From NCBI GenBank assembly GCA_030248135.1, contig JASANC010003123.1, forward strand, positions 62,001 to 126,000: a DNA stretch of 64,000 nucleotides, in the 5' to 3' direction. Shown here piece by piece: positions 12,083-24,474 of this stretch (position 1 is the stretch's first letter; every line of letters begins with the position of its first letter). The translations under genes and the position numbers were made by a program. Source of the DNA: Theristus sp. LFF4_11 (taxonomy: Eukaryota; Nematoda; Chromadorea; Monhysterida; Xyalidae). A model generated the notes under the pieces. The model made no database searches and had not been told where the DNA came from. It worked only from the letters and a program-made list of their open reading frames with translations.

Positions 12083-13315
12083 AGACTAGCCAATTGACCC
12101 GATCGTATGTGGCTTAATCAATGCCAAGCCTTTTTGGTGAAGTGGCATTGACTTAGAAAGAAAAAAACAGTAACGTTTACTGAATAATAACCCTGAAGAA
12201 AATTTACTTTGTGCTGCCGTGAAGTCGCCTACAATACAATATTTTTTAATGTATTTAAATAAAAAATGCGAAGTTTATGATTTTGCTATTTTTACCCGTT
12301 CACCGTAACCTAAGGCAAGCCTTTTTGTAAGTGAAGTAAAATTGAATAAAAAATATAAAAACTAACGTTTTTTTCAATTACCCGTTTTAAAAAGCTAATG
12401 CTTCTTTTACCCGTTTACCTAAGCCAAGCCTTTTTTGTAAAGTGAAAATGCGAAGTTTATGATTTTGCTATTTTTCCCCTTTCACCCTAACCTAAGTCAA
12501 GCCTTTTTGCATGTGAAGTAAGATTGAATAAAAACATAAAAATTAACGTTTTTTTCAATTACCCGTTTTAAAAAGCTAATGCTTCTTTTACCCGTTTACC
12601 TAAGCCAAGCCTTTTTTGCAAAGTGAAAATGAATAGAAGAAACAAAAAAGTGACGTTTATAATTTCGTTTTGCAGTCATTGCCTCTTTTTACCCGTTTAC
12701 CCCAACATGACCCAAACATTTTGCAAAGTGAAAATGAATGGTAAATACCATTTCGACCCAATTAAAAAACTTTTTTTTCAGAGACGGTTTTGTTACATCT
12801 TTCGCAGTCGCTCGTCAAGTTTTGAGCAGCAACAATTGCCAGTTGCCCATCGTGCGTTACGTTGAAATTATCGCTCATAACCATGGAGTATCAATTTGAA
12901 AATGAAACATGGAGTATCAATTTCTATGAAATTTACTTGTTTTGAATCAAAAGTGCAACTTGCAATGCCGATGTCGATGCGCGTTTTGCAACCCGATTTT
13001 TACAAACAAAAAAGTTCAAACTTTTTTTCACAGACGGTTTTGTTGCATCTTTCCCAGTCGATCATCAAGTTTTGATCAGCCACGCTTCCATTTGCCTATG
13101 CTGCGCTGAACTGTCTCTGTTGACCAAAGAGTATCATGATGACTTCAGCTATATGAAGAGAGACGTTTTAAAAAAAACAATCTCAACTGGCATTAATAAA
13201 AATAGGTTAAGGAAATTGAGATGTAGTTTTCTTAAATAGCAAAAATGAGCGCCAATTCAAATTTCATGAAAATGACAGGGACAGACAGACAGACAAATTG
13301 CATTTTTAGTATAAT
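12083..13315 (+). mobile_element. Element Z, copy 2
   Basis: It runs from AGACTAGCCAATTGACCCG to a tail of CAGACAGACAGACAAATTG and TTTTTAGTATAATAG. The interior has degenerate tandem units of roughly 190 bp carrying GCGAAGTTTATGATTTTGC, TACCCGTTCACC, CCTAACCTAAG and AAGCCTTTTT. Its 3' end is continuous with the head of copy 3. Confidence 0.75.
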
Positions 13316-14894
13316 AGACTAGCCAATTGACCCGAGCGTATGTGGCTTAATCAATGCCAAGCCTTTTTGGTGAAGTAGCATTGAATTAAAAAGAAAAAAA
13401 CAGTAACGTTTACTGAATAACCAATCTGAAGAAAATTTACTTTGTGCTGCCGTGAAGCCGCCTACAATACAATATTTTTTATTGTATTTAAATGAATAAA
13501 AAATGCGAAGTTTATGAGTTTGTTATTTTTACCCATTCACCCTAACCTAAGGCAAGCCTTTTTGTATGTGAAGTAAGATTGAATAAAAAACATAAAAATT
13601 AACGTTTTTTAATTACCCGTTTAAAAAAGCTAATGCTTCATTTACCCGTTTACCTTAGCCAAGCCTTTTTTGTAAAGTGAAAATGCGAAGTTTATGATTT
13701 TGCTATTTTTACCCGTTCACCCTGACCGTCAAGCCTTTTTGTAAGTTAAGTAAGATTGAATAAAAAATATAAAAATTAACGTTTTATTCAATTACCCGTT
13801 TTAAAAAGCTAATGCTTCTTTTACCCGGTTAGCCTAACATAAGCCAAGCCTTTTTTGTAAAGTGAAAATGAATAGAAGAAACAAAAACAGTGACGTTTTT
13901 AATTTCGTTTTGCAGTCATTGCTTCTTTTTACCCGTTTACCCTAACATAAGCCAAGCATCTTTTGTAATGTGAAAATGCGAAGTTTATGATTTTGCAATT
14001 TTTACCCGTTCACCGTAACCTAAGTCAAGCCTTTTTGTAAATGAAGTAAAATTGAATAAAAAATATAAAAATTAACGGTTTTTTCAATTACCCGTTTTAA
14101 TAAGATAATGCTTCTTTTACCCGTTCACCCTAACCTAAGTCAAGCCTTTTTGCAAATGAAGTAAAATTGAATAAAAAATATAAAAATTAACGGTTTTTTC
14201 AATTACCCGTTTTAAAAAGCTAATGCTTCTTTAACCCGTTTACCCTAACGTAAGCCAAGCATCTTTTATAAAGCGAAAATGCGAGGTTTATGATTTTGCT
14301 ATTTTTACCCGTTCACCGTAACCTAAGTCAAGCCTTTTTGTAAGTGAAGTAAAATTGAATAAAAATATAAAAATTAACGGTTTTTTTAATTACCCGTTTT
14401 AAAAAGCTAATGCTTTTTTACCCGTTTACCTAAGCCAAGCCTTTTTTGTAAAGTGAAAATGAATAGAAGAAACAAAAAAAGTGACGTTTTTAAGTTTCGT
14501 TTTGCAGTCATTGCTTCTTTTTACCCGTTTACCCTAACATAACCCAAGCCTTTTGCAAAGTGAAAATGAATGGTAAATACCATTGCGACCCAATTGAAAA
14601 TATCTTACTTTTTTCAAAGACGGTTTTGTCACATCTTTCGCAGTCGCTCGTCAAGTTTTGAGCAGCAACAATTGCTATTTGCCAACTGTAGCCATAACCG
14701 TAGAGTATCAACTTGAAAAGAGTATCATGATGACTTTCAGCTATGAAGAGCGGCGTTTTGATTAAACAATTTGAAGTGATATTAAAAATAGATAAAGATT
14801 GAGATTGAGATTGAGATGAAGCTTTCTTAAATAGCAAAAATGGGCGCCAATTCAAAAGTGTGACGGACAGACAAATTGTAAATTTAGTAGTAAT
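13316..14894 (+). mobile_element. Element Z, copy 3
   Basis: Same head, interior satellite and tail as copy 2, with more internal units and therefore longer. The tail is GACGGACAGACAAATTGTAA then ATTTAGTAGTAATAGA, which runs straight into copy 4. Confidence 0.75.
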
Positions 14895-16296
14895 AGACTA
14901 GCCAATGGACCCGAGCTTAATCAATGCCAAGCTTTTTGGTGAAGTGGCATTGAATTAAAAAGAAAAAAACTGTAAAGTTTACTGGATAACCAATCTGAAG
15001 AAAATTTACCTTGTGCTGCCGTGAAGCCGCCTACAATACAATATTTTTTAATGTATTTAAATAAATAAAAAATACGAAGTTTATGACTTTGCTATTTTTA
15101 CCCGTTCACCGTAACCTAAGGCAAGCCTTTTTGTAGATGAAGTAAAATAGAATAAAAAAATGTAAAAATTAACTTTTTTTTCAATTACCTGGTTTAAAAA
15201 GCTAATGCTTCTTTTACCCGTTTACCGTAACATAAGCGAAGCCTTTTCTGTAAAGTGAAAATGCGAAGTTTATGATTTTGCTATTTTTACCCTTTCACCC
15301 TAACCTAAGTCAAGCCTTTTCGTTAGTGAAGTAAAGCTGAATAAAAAGTATAAAAATTTACGTTTTTTTCAATTACCCGTTTTAAAAAGCTAATGTTTCA
15401 ATTACCCGTTTATTCTAACATAAGCGAAGCCTTTTCTGTAAATAAAAAATGCGAAGTTTATAATTTTGCTAATTTTACCCGTTTACCCTAACCTAAGGCA
15501 AGACTTTTTGTAAGTGAAGTAAAATTGAATAAAAAATATAAAAACAAACGTTTTTTTCAATTACCCGTTTTAAAAAGCTAATGCTTTTTTACCCGTTTAC
15601 CCTAACATAAGCCAAGCCTTTTTTGTAAAGTGAAAATGCGAAGTTTATGATTTTGCTATTTTTACCCGTTCACCCTAACCTAAGTCAAGCCTTTTTGTAA
15701 GTGAAGTAAGATTGAATAAAAACATAGAAATTAACGTTTTTTTTTCAATTACCCGTTTCAAAAAGCTAATGCTTCTTTTACCCGTTTACCCTAACATAAG
15801 CCAAGCCTTTTTTGTAAAGTGAAAATGAATAGAAGAAACAAAAAAGTGACGTTTTTAAGTTTCGTTTTGCAGTCATTGCTTCTTTTTACCCGTTTACTCT
15901 AACATAACCCAAGCCTTTTGCAAAGTGAAAATGACTGGTAAATACCATTGCGACCCAATTAAAAAAACTAACTTTTTTCAAAGACGGTTTTGTTACTTCT
16001 TTCGCAGTCGTTCGTCAAGTTTTGAGCAGCAACAATTGCCATTTGCCCATCGTGCGTTGCGTTGAAATTATCGCTCATAACCATGGAGTATCAATTTGAA
16101 AACCGTGGTATCATGATGACTTTCAACTGTGAAGAGCGGCGTTTTGTGTAAACAACTTTAAGTGATATTAAAAATAGATTGAGATTGAGATTGATGTGAA
16201 GCTTTCTTAAATAGCAAAAATACTAAAAATAGCAAAAATGGGCGCCAATTCAAAAGTGTGACGGACAGACAGACAAATTGTAAATTTAGTAGTAAT
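14895..16296 (+). mobile_element. Element Z, copy 4
   Basis: The head is AGACTAGCCAATGGACCCG, followed by the same internal tandem satellite and the tail GACAGACAGACAAATTGTAA with ATTTAGTAGTAAT, after which unrelated sequence begins. The pre-tail block GAGATTGAGATTGA and CTTTCTTAAATAGCAAAAAT is shared with copies 2 and 3. No reading frame of note is present. Confidence 0.75.
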
Positions 16297-17443
16297 TGTG
16301 CTTCAAACTGTTTTTCGGAAAAGTTTGTTTTACAAATAACCACCATATTGCAGCATTGAAAACTTTTTTGTCCGCGCAATCAGAGAGAAACCGGCAAGTC
16401 GCTCACGTGCAATTTCATTTTCAGGAAAATCAAAATAAATACCTCTCTTCCTCAATCATGTTTTCAGATAATAAGACCATGCTCATCAGTGTGCTTCCGT
16501 TTTGAAATCTGTGTTTACGTGTTGGTGTTAAAACTTGTGGTTTGTTTCATAGAGTTAGTGATGATTGTGTGCGAACAAAACAAGTGTGTATTGAGTGATG
16601 CCCCTACGTGAGGAATGCCGTTCATTTCAAACACAAAAATACGGTTCGTCAATTCGCAGCGGCTCGAAATTTGTCACTTACCCGGTCAACCGTTGAATCA
16701 ACCGAGAAATAATGAGATGTTTTTTTGTTGAATTAACGTCTTATTGCATTTTCAGGCTTCAGAAACAATATGAAAACAATCACCTGAATAACAACAGTTC
16801 CTTCAAGCCAGAACTGCACGGCATCACAAATGGAAGCAGACAGAAATACTGAAATGTCGCTGAACGAGAAAATCGAAACGTTAAAAATGGCTGGTCGCGT
16901 CGCATCGGCAAAAAGCGTTTTCGACAAATTACGAATTCAAATCGTCATCGCCGACCCACCCAAGTTTGTAGACAGCAATTTTTTTTGTTTTTTTTCTGAT
17001 AATTGATTTTTTAACAATTACTGCGATCTAATATTGACATTTATTATACCATTGGTATTATTATTACCATTTATGGCACAGTGCAGTGGCACTGATGCGT
17101 CAAAATAAATGTTTCTGCGCCATTCGTTTGGAAGCCCTTTTATTGTCTCACACCCTCCCCTCCAACTGTTATGGGGCTGTGAACGGTTGTCAAACATTTT
17201 TCAATCCCGGAACAGCACAGTCCAGAACATTCGCGTTTCGTGTGACTGTCTAAACTTGCACAGGTTTCAATAAGGTGTAAAGGAAATAAACTGAATCTAA
17301 ACTTGCACAGGTTTCAATTATCTAGATAGGTGTAAAGGAGATAAACTGAATTGGTTTTTGCAACCGTTCAGAAATATCTGTAATATTATGCTTCAGTCAT
17401 TCAATCAACATTGGAGCTCTGTTTCTATTGTTGGGGATTTTAG
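16297..17443. other. Intergenic stretch with one weak exon-like segment
   Basis: Near 16756 a TTTTCAG acceptor-like site is followed by two overlapping frames with exon-like codon use. One ends at a stop near 16853; the other starts at ATG 16831 and encodes about 58 residues (MEADRNTEMSL…). Neither has a recognisable domain or a good donor site, so I do not call a gene. A direct repeat of CTAAACTTGCACAGGTTTCA occurs twice between 17250 and 17320. Confidence 0.35.
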
Positions 17444-17607
17444 GCAATGTTTTTAGCCAGAGGTAACCCAGAAAAGCGTCCAGAACGCCGTCGAGTAGGG
17501 TGCCCCATCGAGTTTTTTGTCATTAAGTGCTTATACACCCCTCGGTGCGGCTCGATCCAGCGAACGCACAGACAAGAGTCTGAAGCGCTACCACCAGGCT
17601 ACGAGCT
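17444..17607 (-). mobile_element. tRNA-derived SINE, copy on minus strand
   Basis: Read on the minus strand this starts with a tRNA-like head carrying GCCTGGTGGTAGCGC (box A region) and GGATCGAGCC (box B, fits GWTCRANNC). It continues through GTGTATAAGCACTTAATGAC and TCGACGGCGTTCTGGACGC to a terminus GGTTACC…CTGGCTAAAAACATTG. It is clearly homologous along its length to the copy at 45613–45781. It has no protein-coding capacity and would depend on a partner LINE. Confidence 0.85.
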
Positions 17608-18382
17608 GATCACACGGGGCGAAATAATGCGCGCATCTAGATGATCGTGCACATTTTCGTACTGATACACATATTGATGCACGTGTTTACGCATATGTTC
17701 GTGTACTTATCGATTCACTTGCACAAATCAACGCACTTAAATTTTTGCTTTAGCAAAAGAACCGCCTTTGTTTCAACTGTAAACAATGCAGATACAGCCG
17801 GTTTTTCTGCTTATGAAAGTTGAAGAGAACCTGAATCGATAAGTGCACGGGTTTGCGCATCTGCATCAATAAGTGCACGCACGAACATGTGCATCAACTA
17901 TTGTTTCTGCGTGTAGCATTCAATCCAGGAACTGATTAAGATTATTCGTACGCGATTGTGTTACCTTTTACAGGTTTCATTAATTTAATTACAAGTGCGT
18001 AAATTAAGTTAGTTGTGGTTGTTTACAAGCGCACGCGTCGACGTTTAGCCCGTGCAGTAACAGAACCCGCCTGGATGTCCCGCGCGGTGTCCGTGCCCCG
18101 GAAGTGCAAGTGGCCCAAAACGCAGAGCAATGGTATTGCAACTTTTATTTCCGGAACTATCACGCGGGAGTGCGGGACACTCAGACGGGCAGGACAGCCC
18201 GGCGGACAGTATACCGGACACCTGTTCGGAGTCGGACACCTTTTTTCAGCGTGATCAAATGTTAATTGATTGTTTGTGTACCAAAAAGCGTCCAGGAACT
18301 GAATGTTTAAGACAAATTTTCTCTGCGCCTGTTCTGTCTAAACTTGTTAAACTTTCAAGGTTTCAATAATTTATGACAGATT
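17608..18382. other. Intergenic, locally GC-rich stretch
   Basis: A GC-rich patch around 18030–18245 carries repeated GTGTCCGG / CCGGACACC words and a TTATATTTCCGG-like motif also seen near 55020. I could not resolve it into a clear element or gene. Confidence 0.35.
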
Positions 18383-18535
18383 ACAGTCTAACTTTATAAC
18401 ATATCCAAATAGCTGATTGGTTGATATATGCATGCATGCATTGCTGTGGAGGCGGAGTTTGGTTTGCACAGAATCCATGCATCACATGACCACCAACCAA
18501 TCAGCTAGTTGGACATGTTATAGAGTTAGACTGTG
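18383..18535. mobile_element. MITE with AGTCTAACT inverted ends (GGAGGCGGAGTTTGG family)
   Basis: About 150 bp flanked by inverted repeats of roughly 36 bp: AGTCTAACTTTATAACATAT on the left and ACATGTTATAGAGTTAGACT on the right. Both arms also carry the GCTGATTGGTTG / CAACCAATCAGC motif. The interior GTGGAGGCGGAGTTTGGTT recurs at 63385–63540. Confidence 0.85.
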
Positions 18536-20234
18536 GCATACGATGTCAGTGCATCTTTTAACTGTAATTTGTACTGTATGCGCCATCGCGTAATACTTCG
18601 GCGCATAAAAACAACACTGTAAACGCAAATATATCAGTGTCATTTAAATGTGGAAAACGCTGATTGGGTGTAGATTCTATTTTTTTCGGCGTTCTTTTTT
18701 CTCAAACGAGGAACTGAATATTCGGTTTTGTCTGTCTGAAATTGCACAGGATTCCTTCAATCAAAAACATGTTTATTAACTGAGGCAACGAAAACCATAT
18801 AAAAGCGCCGTCAATGACTGGATATGGAACCAAAAGGCGTTTCCATTAATTCATATACAATTAATTCATTTTACTTTATGAACTAATGCAGGAAACCTTT
18901 CTCCGAAAATTGTGAAATATAATTTTGGAGACCCCAAAACAAACTCGATTTCGATATATATTTTTATATTTGCGTTCACATGTGTTTTACTTGTTGATTT
19001 GGTCAAATTTCAAAAATCACAAGTTGACTCATTTTGAAATTTTTATACGTGTAGTGGTCAAATTTCTTCACCACACAATGTCACGGAGAAACGTTCACAA
19101 AATTCTTTACATGGGCGGCGTAAACATTCAAATTTCTTCCTCTATATTAAAATACAGTATTAAGAATATACGAACTCATTTGCGTCGTAAATGCAAAACG
19201 TGCAATACCGGTCCCTTTCAACATTGGTGTCATTTTTAGTTTTTTAATGATGAATGACGACTGAAGGAATGATGAATGAATGTTTACGATAAACAGGCAG
19301 TTCTTCGCCATCTTAAGTTGACTCCTTTTTGCTAACCATTTGCCAACCGATACCGGCTTTTTACAGTAGGTTTTTTTTTAATAAAACATGTCATCATTTT
19401 AGCAAAATGCAGCATCCGCGAAAGAAAAGATAACTCGACCAGGGGGCTAGAATAATAATGCCATAAATAGGGTTCTTGATTCTTTGATTAAACCCGATGC
19501 GCCGGTGCCGGTTCATTTTTCTTTAAAGTTTCTCTGACTCTATGTTCTGCGAAAATGACAGGTTTAAAGAAAATTGATCCGAGTTCCCTAAATAGGGCCG
19601 AGTCACTTAGGCTGCTTTGAATTGCCACACAAGGGTTGAAACTGGTTTCCTTTCTACGTCTGCAAGCGCACTCAGTCGCAGAATCTAAAAAATGGATGAT
19701 ATTTGAATTACCTGCTGGATCGTGAGGCCACTGGGTTTCAGGGCATGCGTTGTTTCTATTCCGGTTTCTTTTCAGTTTTTTCTCCTGCTTCTTTTCCACT
19801 CACCAATTTTTACGTCAGTGTCATGTGCTAAAGGTTTGAAAGTTTCTGCATTTAATCCACACTCATGTACATACATGTGGATTGCATTGTGTTTTATGCT
19901 GATTGTTATTAGAGACAAAACAACACAAAAATAGGAGCAATAACACGACAGAAATTGCCTGCAAATCATCTGATGGATCACACTGCTACAGCTGTAAATT
20001 AATCGCGCAGGGAGCTGTTTGAAGTTGATTCAAAAACCAGTTGCCTGTGTTTATTCATTTTGTTGACAGATTCTAGAAAGTTCTTGGCAAATGAAGTAAA
20101 ATAAAGAAAACCAATTGTGTCTCAAATTAATCGTATTTTTTCAACGGACTAATTTTAGTTTGTTCGTGTTTTTCTGTTTGTTCTTTGTCCATTGCACGCA
20201 CGATTTGGAATTCTTGAAAAAGACAACTCCTAGT
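18536..20234. other. Intergenic stretch
   Basis: No supported gene. One minus-strand member of the TTCTGCGACT interspersed family lies at 19556–19690. The rest is AT-rich with short random frames. Confidence 0.45.
19556..19690 (-). repeat. Member of the TTCTGCGACT interspersed repeat family
   Basis: The minus strand reads GATTCTGCGACTGAGTGCGC, GTAGAAAGGAAACCAGTTTC, then GTGACTCGGCCCTATTTAGG and GAACTCGG. Related copies are at 22955–23155, 28983–29190, 37588–37740, 40973–41127 and 50228–50336. It is non-coding. Confidence 0.7.
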
Positions 20235-21195
20235 ATGCGACGAATCCTGCCTTGATGGAAACTACAAGGAGTATCTTATTTATTTGGCCATGCCGTATGT
20301 AGACCAACTAAAGTTACACGCCAGCACAAAAAAACATCAGCATTAATATTCCAGTCGAAGCAAGATTTCGGTTCATGTTTTTTCGTATGATACCCTGGAA
20401 GAAAAATATTTACGTCATTCAACGGTCAAAAAAAAATCTATTTTCGGACGCCCCGATAGTATTGAATGGTGTGTGTGCAGCTGAATTTTTGCGCCATTCA
20501 TCGACCCTCTGTTTACGTTTTGAAGTCTGTGTACTAGTTCTCGAAATTAGCACATTTCTTGTTTACAGTTCGTTTGAGTGTATACGACAAGCAAACGAAT
20601 GATTGGCCGCATTAAAAGTCGTTTACAAAACACATACACACACAAACATTTTATGACGAAGGTAATCAAAATTAACTCGTCGAGCAGGCTTGAAATTTGC
20701 GAATATCAAAATAAATAACCATCGCACACAGCGCTTTAGGAATGCTATTTGTTAAGGATTCAATTTTAAAGTGTCCGAATTTTCGTAAGAGTTCTCTCAA
20801 GACGCCCAAAAAGGTTCATTATTAGACAACAGACTCGCTGATCATGCGATTGAAAATTGAGTTACTGTATCATCAGCTAATGTATACAAGTCATCAAGAT
20901 ACAAATCCGAAGTGAGCAAGTAAAGAATTTTTTGGAATTTCTGAAATCGCATGTTATTATAAAAATAAAATGGTTTCCTCACACTCTCATACCATACGCC
21001 CCCTTTCCTCATGCACAGTGAAGAAACATTCGGCGGAAACAAACCTAATGCAGGTTTTTTTATTTTTAAATGTTCAAGTTTCAAAAGTTTTCAACTTCGA
21101 CTGTACGTAGTTGATGTCGCACTAGACGGTACTGCTTTTACGTTATGGCCGAATAAATAAGGCAGTCATTGTATTCTCCATCAAGGCGGGATCAG
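20235..21195. repeat. Possible element with ~60-bp inverted ends
   Basis: The left segment GAATCCTGCCTTGATGGA…TTATTTATTTGGCCATGCCG has an imperfect inverted counterpart near 21135–21195 (TATGGCCGAATAAATAAGGC…CCATCAAGGCGGGATCAG). Together they may bound an old element of about 960 bp. No terminal duplication was seen. A direct repeat of GCTCCTTGCACCCTG with AAAAAAGCTGCCATG follows at about 21207 and 21415. Confidence 0.4.
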
Positions 21196-24100
21196 TCGAA
21201 GACAAGGCCCACGCTCCTTGCACCCTGAAAAAAGCTGCCATGTTTACTCGGCCATTCCCTGCTCATTGCCTGCCGGATTTTTTCCAATTGTGTGCGCAAC
21301 GGACAAAGAATGAAGAGAATATTATAAATACCAATTAAGTACTGTAATTTTAACATAACGCGTCAAATTTGGGTTTCTGACTGAACGTCTTTTTTCTGTC
21401 CTTCAAAATTCGCGTGCTCCTTGCACCCTGAAAAAAGCTGCCATGTTTAATCGGTCATGCCCTAGATTATGGTTGATAAAAACAACTGATTCATCATATT
21501 CAGCTAGAATGTTTTTTTTTCATTTCGTTACATCATATGGGTACCTAAATTGTATTGGCTTCAAAACATGTTCATTGTTTATAATAATCGCATAATTGGG
21601 TGAACGTGGAAATTTCCGCTTTTGCTGAATCAGCAATAAACAACATCAAAAGCAGAACGCCTAAATGGGAATCCATACATGCAGCTGAAAATGCACCGAC
21701 ACGTCACAGCCGTGAATTGCAGCAGAAGACGTCGTCTTCGATTATGTCCGATAATTTTTATTTTAACCTGACCCCTGATGGTCTGATCGCTAGTGACGTA
21801 CGTGCGGTCTTGGCGACTTTTTTTGAGCTGACTAGCCCGCTGTCGCCGCGCTTTTTTTCTCTCTCCTGAAATTAAAAAACGATGTCAACTTGCAGTAAAA
21901 AGAATTATGACGATAAAAATTTATTATTTTCACGCGTGAGCCACCGGCAAGTCAAGTCAACCCAAGCATATATATTTGATGATATATTTAGTTCGTCTGA
22001 GTTTCGTTTGCCATCACTTATAAATATCATCTGTTCTGTTCGAATTTTATCATATTGCTCACAGGCGAGCAAACTGCTGAACAACAAGCACCATTCGTGC
22101 GTAAAAAGTTGACGGCCACGTTCCAGTAAATTATTCAGACTTGAGCACATATTTCTGAAAGTTTTATATATGGCAATCCGCATTTTCCTGTCACTTCTTT
22201 CACACTTTATTGCTTTTGTTGAATACAAAATTTGAACAGTCATTCACACGGCTGATCACTTTGTTGCCCGTCATGCGGGTTAGTGGTGAACAACCACGAA
22301 TTTAGCTTTTGAAAAACTCTGTCCAAAAGCACACGTTTACTAAATTCTGATCTCTACTGATCTCGAAGCGTACATTACAAATGTATGCTGACAGTGTGTC
22401 TATGCTTTTTCCAATATACCGCCAAATAATCAGGTGGCAACACAACGGAAAAACATGGGTTGAAAAAAACCATATCATGAAACTCGTTTGCACATAATCC
22501 ATTACTGAGATTATGTTCAATAGGACCAGCTTATGTAGTTGAGAACGGGAAATCCCGGACAAAACCGAAACCTTTCCGGTGTTCTCTGAATGCGGCCTTA
22601 ACAAAACGTAAAAGCTCAAGTGGCCTAAAAACCATTCAGCCGCAACCCGCGCACAAACTTCTCTGTTCACACGCTCACTAGTGTGGCTGGATATCGTAGA
22701 AAAATGCAACTTTGGTTTTTTTGTATGTCCATAATGCACTCCCATTCCAAAAAAGCTCTGTTCAGTTTAATTCAGTATGGACAAAATGCACAAAGTAATG
22801 TAAGATACTGAAATTACTATCTGATACTTTCCCTTGAACGCCACACTAAACTGCAGTGGGGCACACATCCGTTCAGGCGAAACCAGACGAAACCGGGAGC
22901 GTGTATTACAAAATCGTGTTACGAATGATGCCTGCTTGCAATGCACGCTCCAGATTTAGGTTCTGCGACTCGATCATTACGTTTGCAGACGTCGAAAGCA
23001 AGCTTGTGGCTTCAAAATAACCCAAGTGACTCGGCCCTATTTTGGGGACCCTCAATATACCAATTTTAAATTTCCGTGTCACGCATGAAATTGTTTGTTC
23101 ACCACCTGTCTGTGAGCGCATTTGAGTCTCGGCTCTCGGGACCGAAGTTAACGATAATACAATGATAGTACATAGCACTTTGTATTGATTTGAAACAAAA
23201 TTAAACATACCTGGCTTCATGTTCTGATTCGTACATTCCAGGTTACACGTATATTTTCGTTAAAAACACCTTTCCAAAAACACTTGCGTTATTCCGTGGA
23301 CACGATTATTTTCTTTTTAACAGTGATTTTATCAAAAAAATAATGAAAACCGCGTATCAATACAGCATTTAGGTATTTTACCTTATTTCGGAGCGTGCCA
23401 AAATTTTAGGGTTGCCTCTTGGTGATTTCTTTCTACCGTCACGTATAATATAGCTGTAAGACCAAGGGGCTTGAAACGAAGATGAAAGCTTTTTGTCGCT
23501 TTCAATTTTTCATTTTCCGGTCACTAAGCTGTTAGTGAAGGGCTAGTTTTTCCTACACATGTGCATATCAGTTCCGTCCCACATCCCTATTCGCTTTCAA
23601 AACTTTTGCACCCACCCCACCACAAATTTTAATTATGGTTTAGCGATGGTTTCCGACTGTGCTTTCCGGGATTGTTGGGATTATTGCGAAAAAGCTGACG
23701 AAAATGAAAAAATGGCAGCTTTAGTGTTATCTATGTTGAATATTGGATTTTGTGTCTATTTAAAAAAAAAAATTTCGTTTACTTCTTCATCGTACAATTT
23801 GTGTCTCATGAATCGTTCTGTTTTAATGTTTTTTTTGTTCAAAACAGAAACAACTGTGTCAATTTTGTAACAGTCTTTTGTGGCCGATCTTTTTTTAATC
23901 TGAAAGTTCCCATTCAAAACGTGCACCTTGCACCTAGAACACAAAATAGAGCAAACATGCACAATTTGTCGGTGGCCTGTTGGCTCGCAACATGGCATTG
24001 CTTGCAAATAGTTATAACAACACGTGGTTCTGAACATTTATCACATTTATCCGTTCTGTTTAGGAATTTTCAAAGTTGTTACATATTGTACTTATTTCCC

Positions 24101-24298
24101 ATTACATGTATTTGCACAGCTATGTATATTCTGCAGTTATATTCATCCAGTTACGCAACATTTTATACAACCAAGCAAGTATGAAGCACCAAGTCTGAAA
24201 ACAGTGCACTCGGTGCGAAACGCAGTGATTTTGTTGCACAAATCGACAACCAACACACAGGCACACACCAATGACGCTTGAGACACGTTATATCGTAT
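21196..24298. other. Intergenic stretch upstream of the GPCR gene
   Basis: No gene supported. The longest ATG-initiated open frame is on the minus strand at 22302–22745 (147 codons). It has no recognisable domain, exon-like composition or splice context. One repeat-family member lies at 22955–23155. Confidence 0.45.
22955..23155 (+). repeat. Member of the TTCTGCGACT interspersed repeat family
   Basis: It reads GGTTCTGCGACTCGATCATT, then AAGTGACTCGGCCCTATTTT, and continues into a block (TTTCCGTGTCACGCATGAAA…GAGTCTCGGCTC) also present in the copy at 28983–29190. The full family unit is therefore at least about 200 bp. Confidence 0.7.
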
Positions 24299-24361
24299 CA
24301 TGTGTGCGTGCGTGCGTGTGTGTGTGCGTGCGTGTGTGCGTGCGTGCGTGCGTGCGTGCGT
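24299..24361. repeat. GTGC/GT microsatellite
   Basis: About 60 bp of alternating GTGTGCGTGCGTGCGTG, roughly 110 bp upstream of the GPCR start codon. It gives rise to artificial repeat frames on both strands. Confidence 0.9.
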
Positions 24362-24474
24362 GATTTTGCAACCTTTGTGTTTTGTTGAAACCAAGGTGCG
24401 CACCGTCTTCAGGCGAGCACGTTCCACTTCACTAATAGAAAAAAAGAAAAGATTTTTTCTGCAGCGTCCGAGTG

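Noticed and set aside
12290..15920. Many CCCTAACCTAAG words suggesting degenerate TTAGG telomeric repeats
   Set aside because: They are one short part of a ~190-bp satellite unit inside element Z; period and flanks do not fit telomeric DNA.
16756..17007. Exon-like segment with two overlapping open frames
   Set aside because: The acceptor is good, but there is no convincing donor, partner exon or domain, so it was mentioned only in the intergenic entry.
22302..22745. 147-codon minus-strand frame starting with ATG
   Set aside because: No domain, no repeat of coding composition, and no neighbouring exon. Such a length can occur by chance in 64 kb; it was left uncalled.
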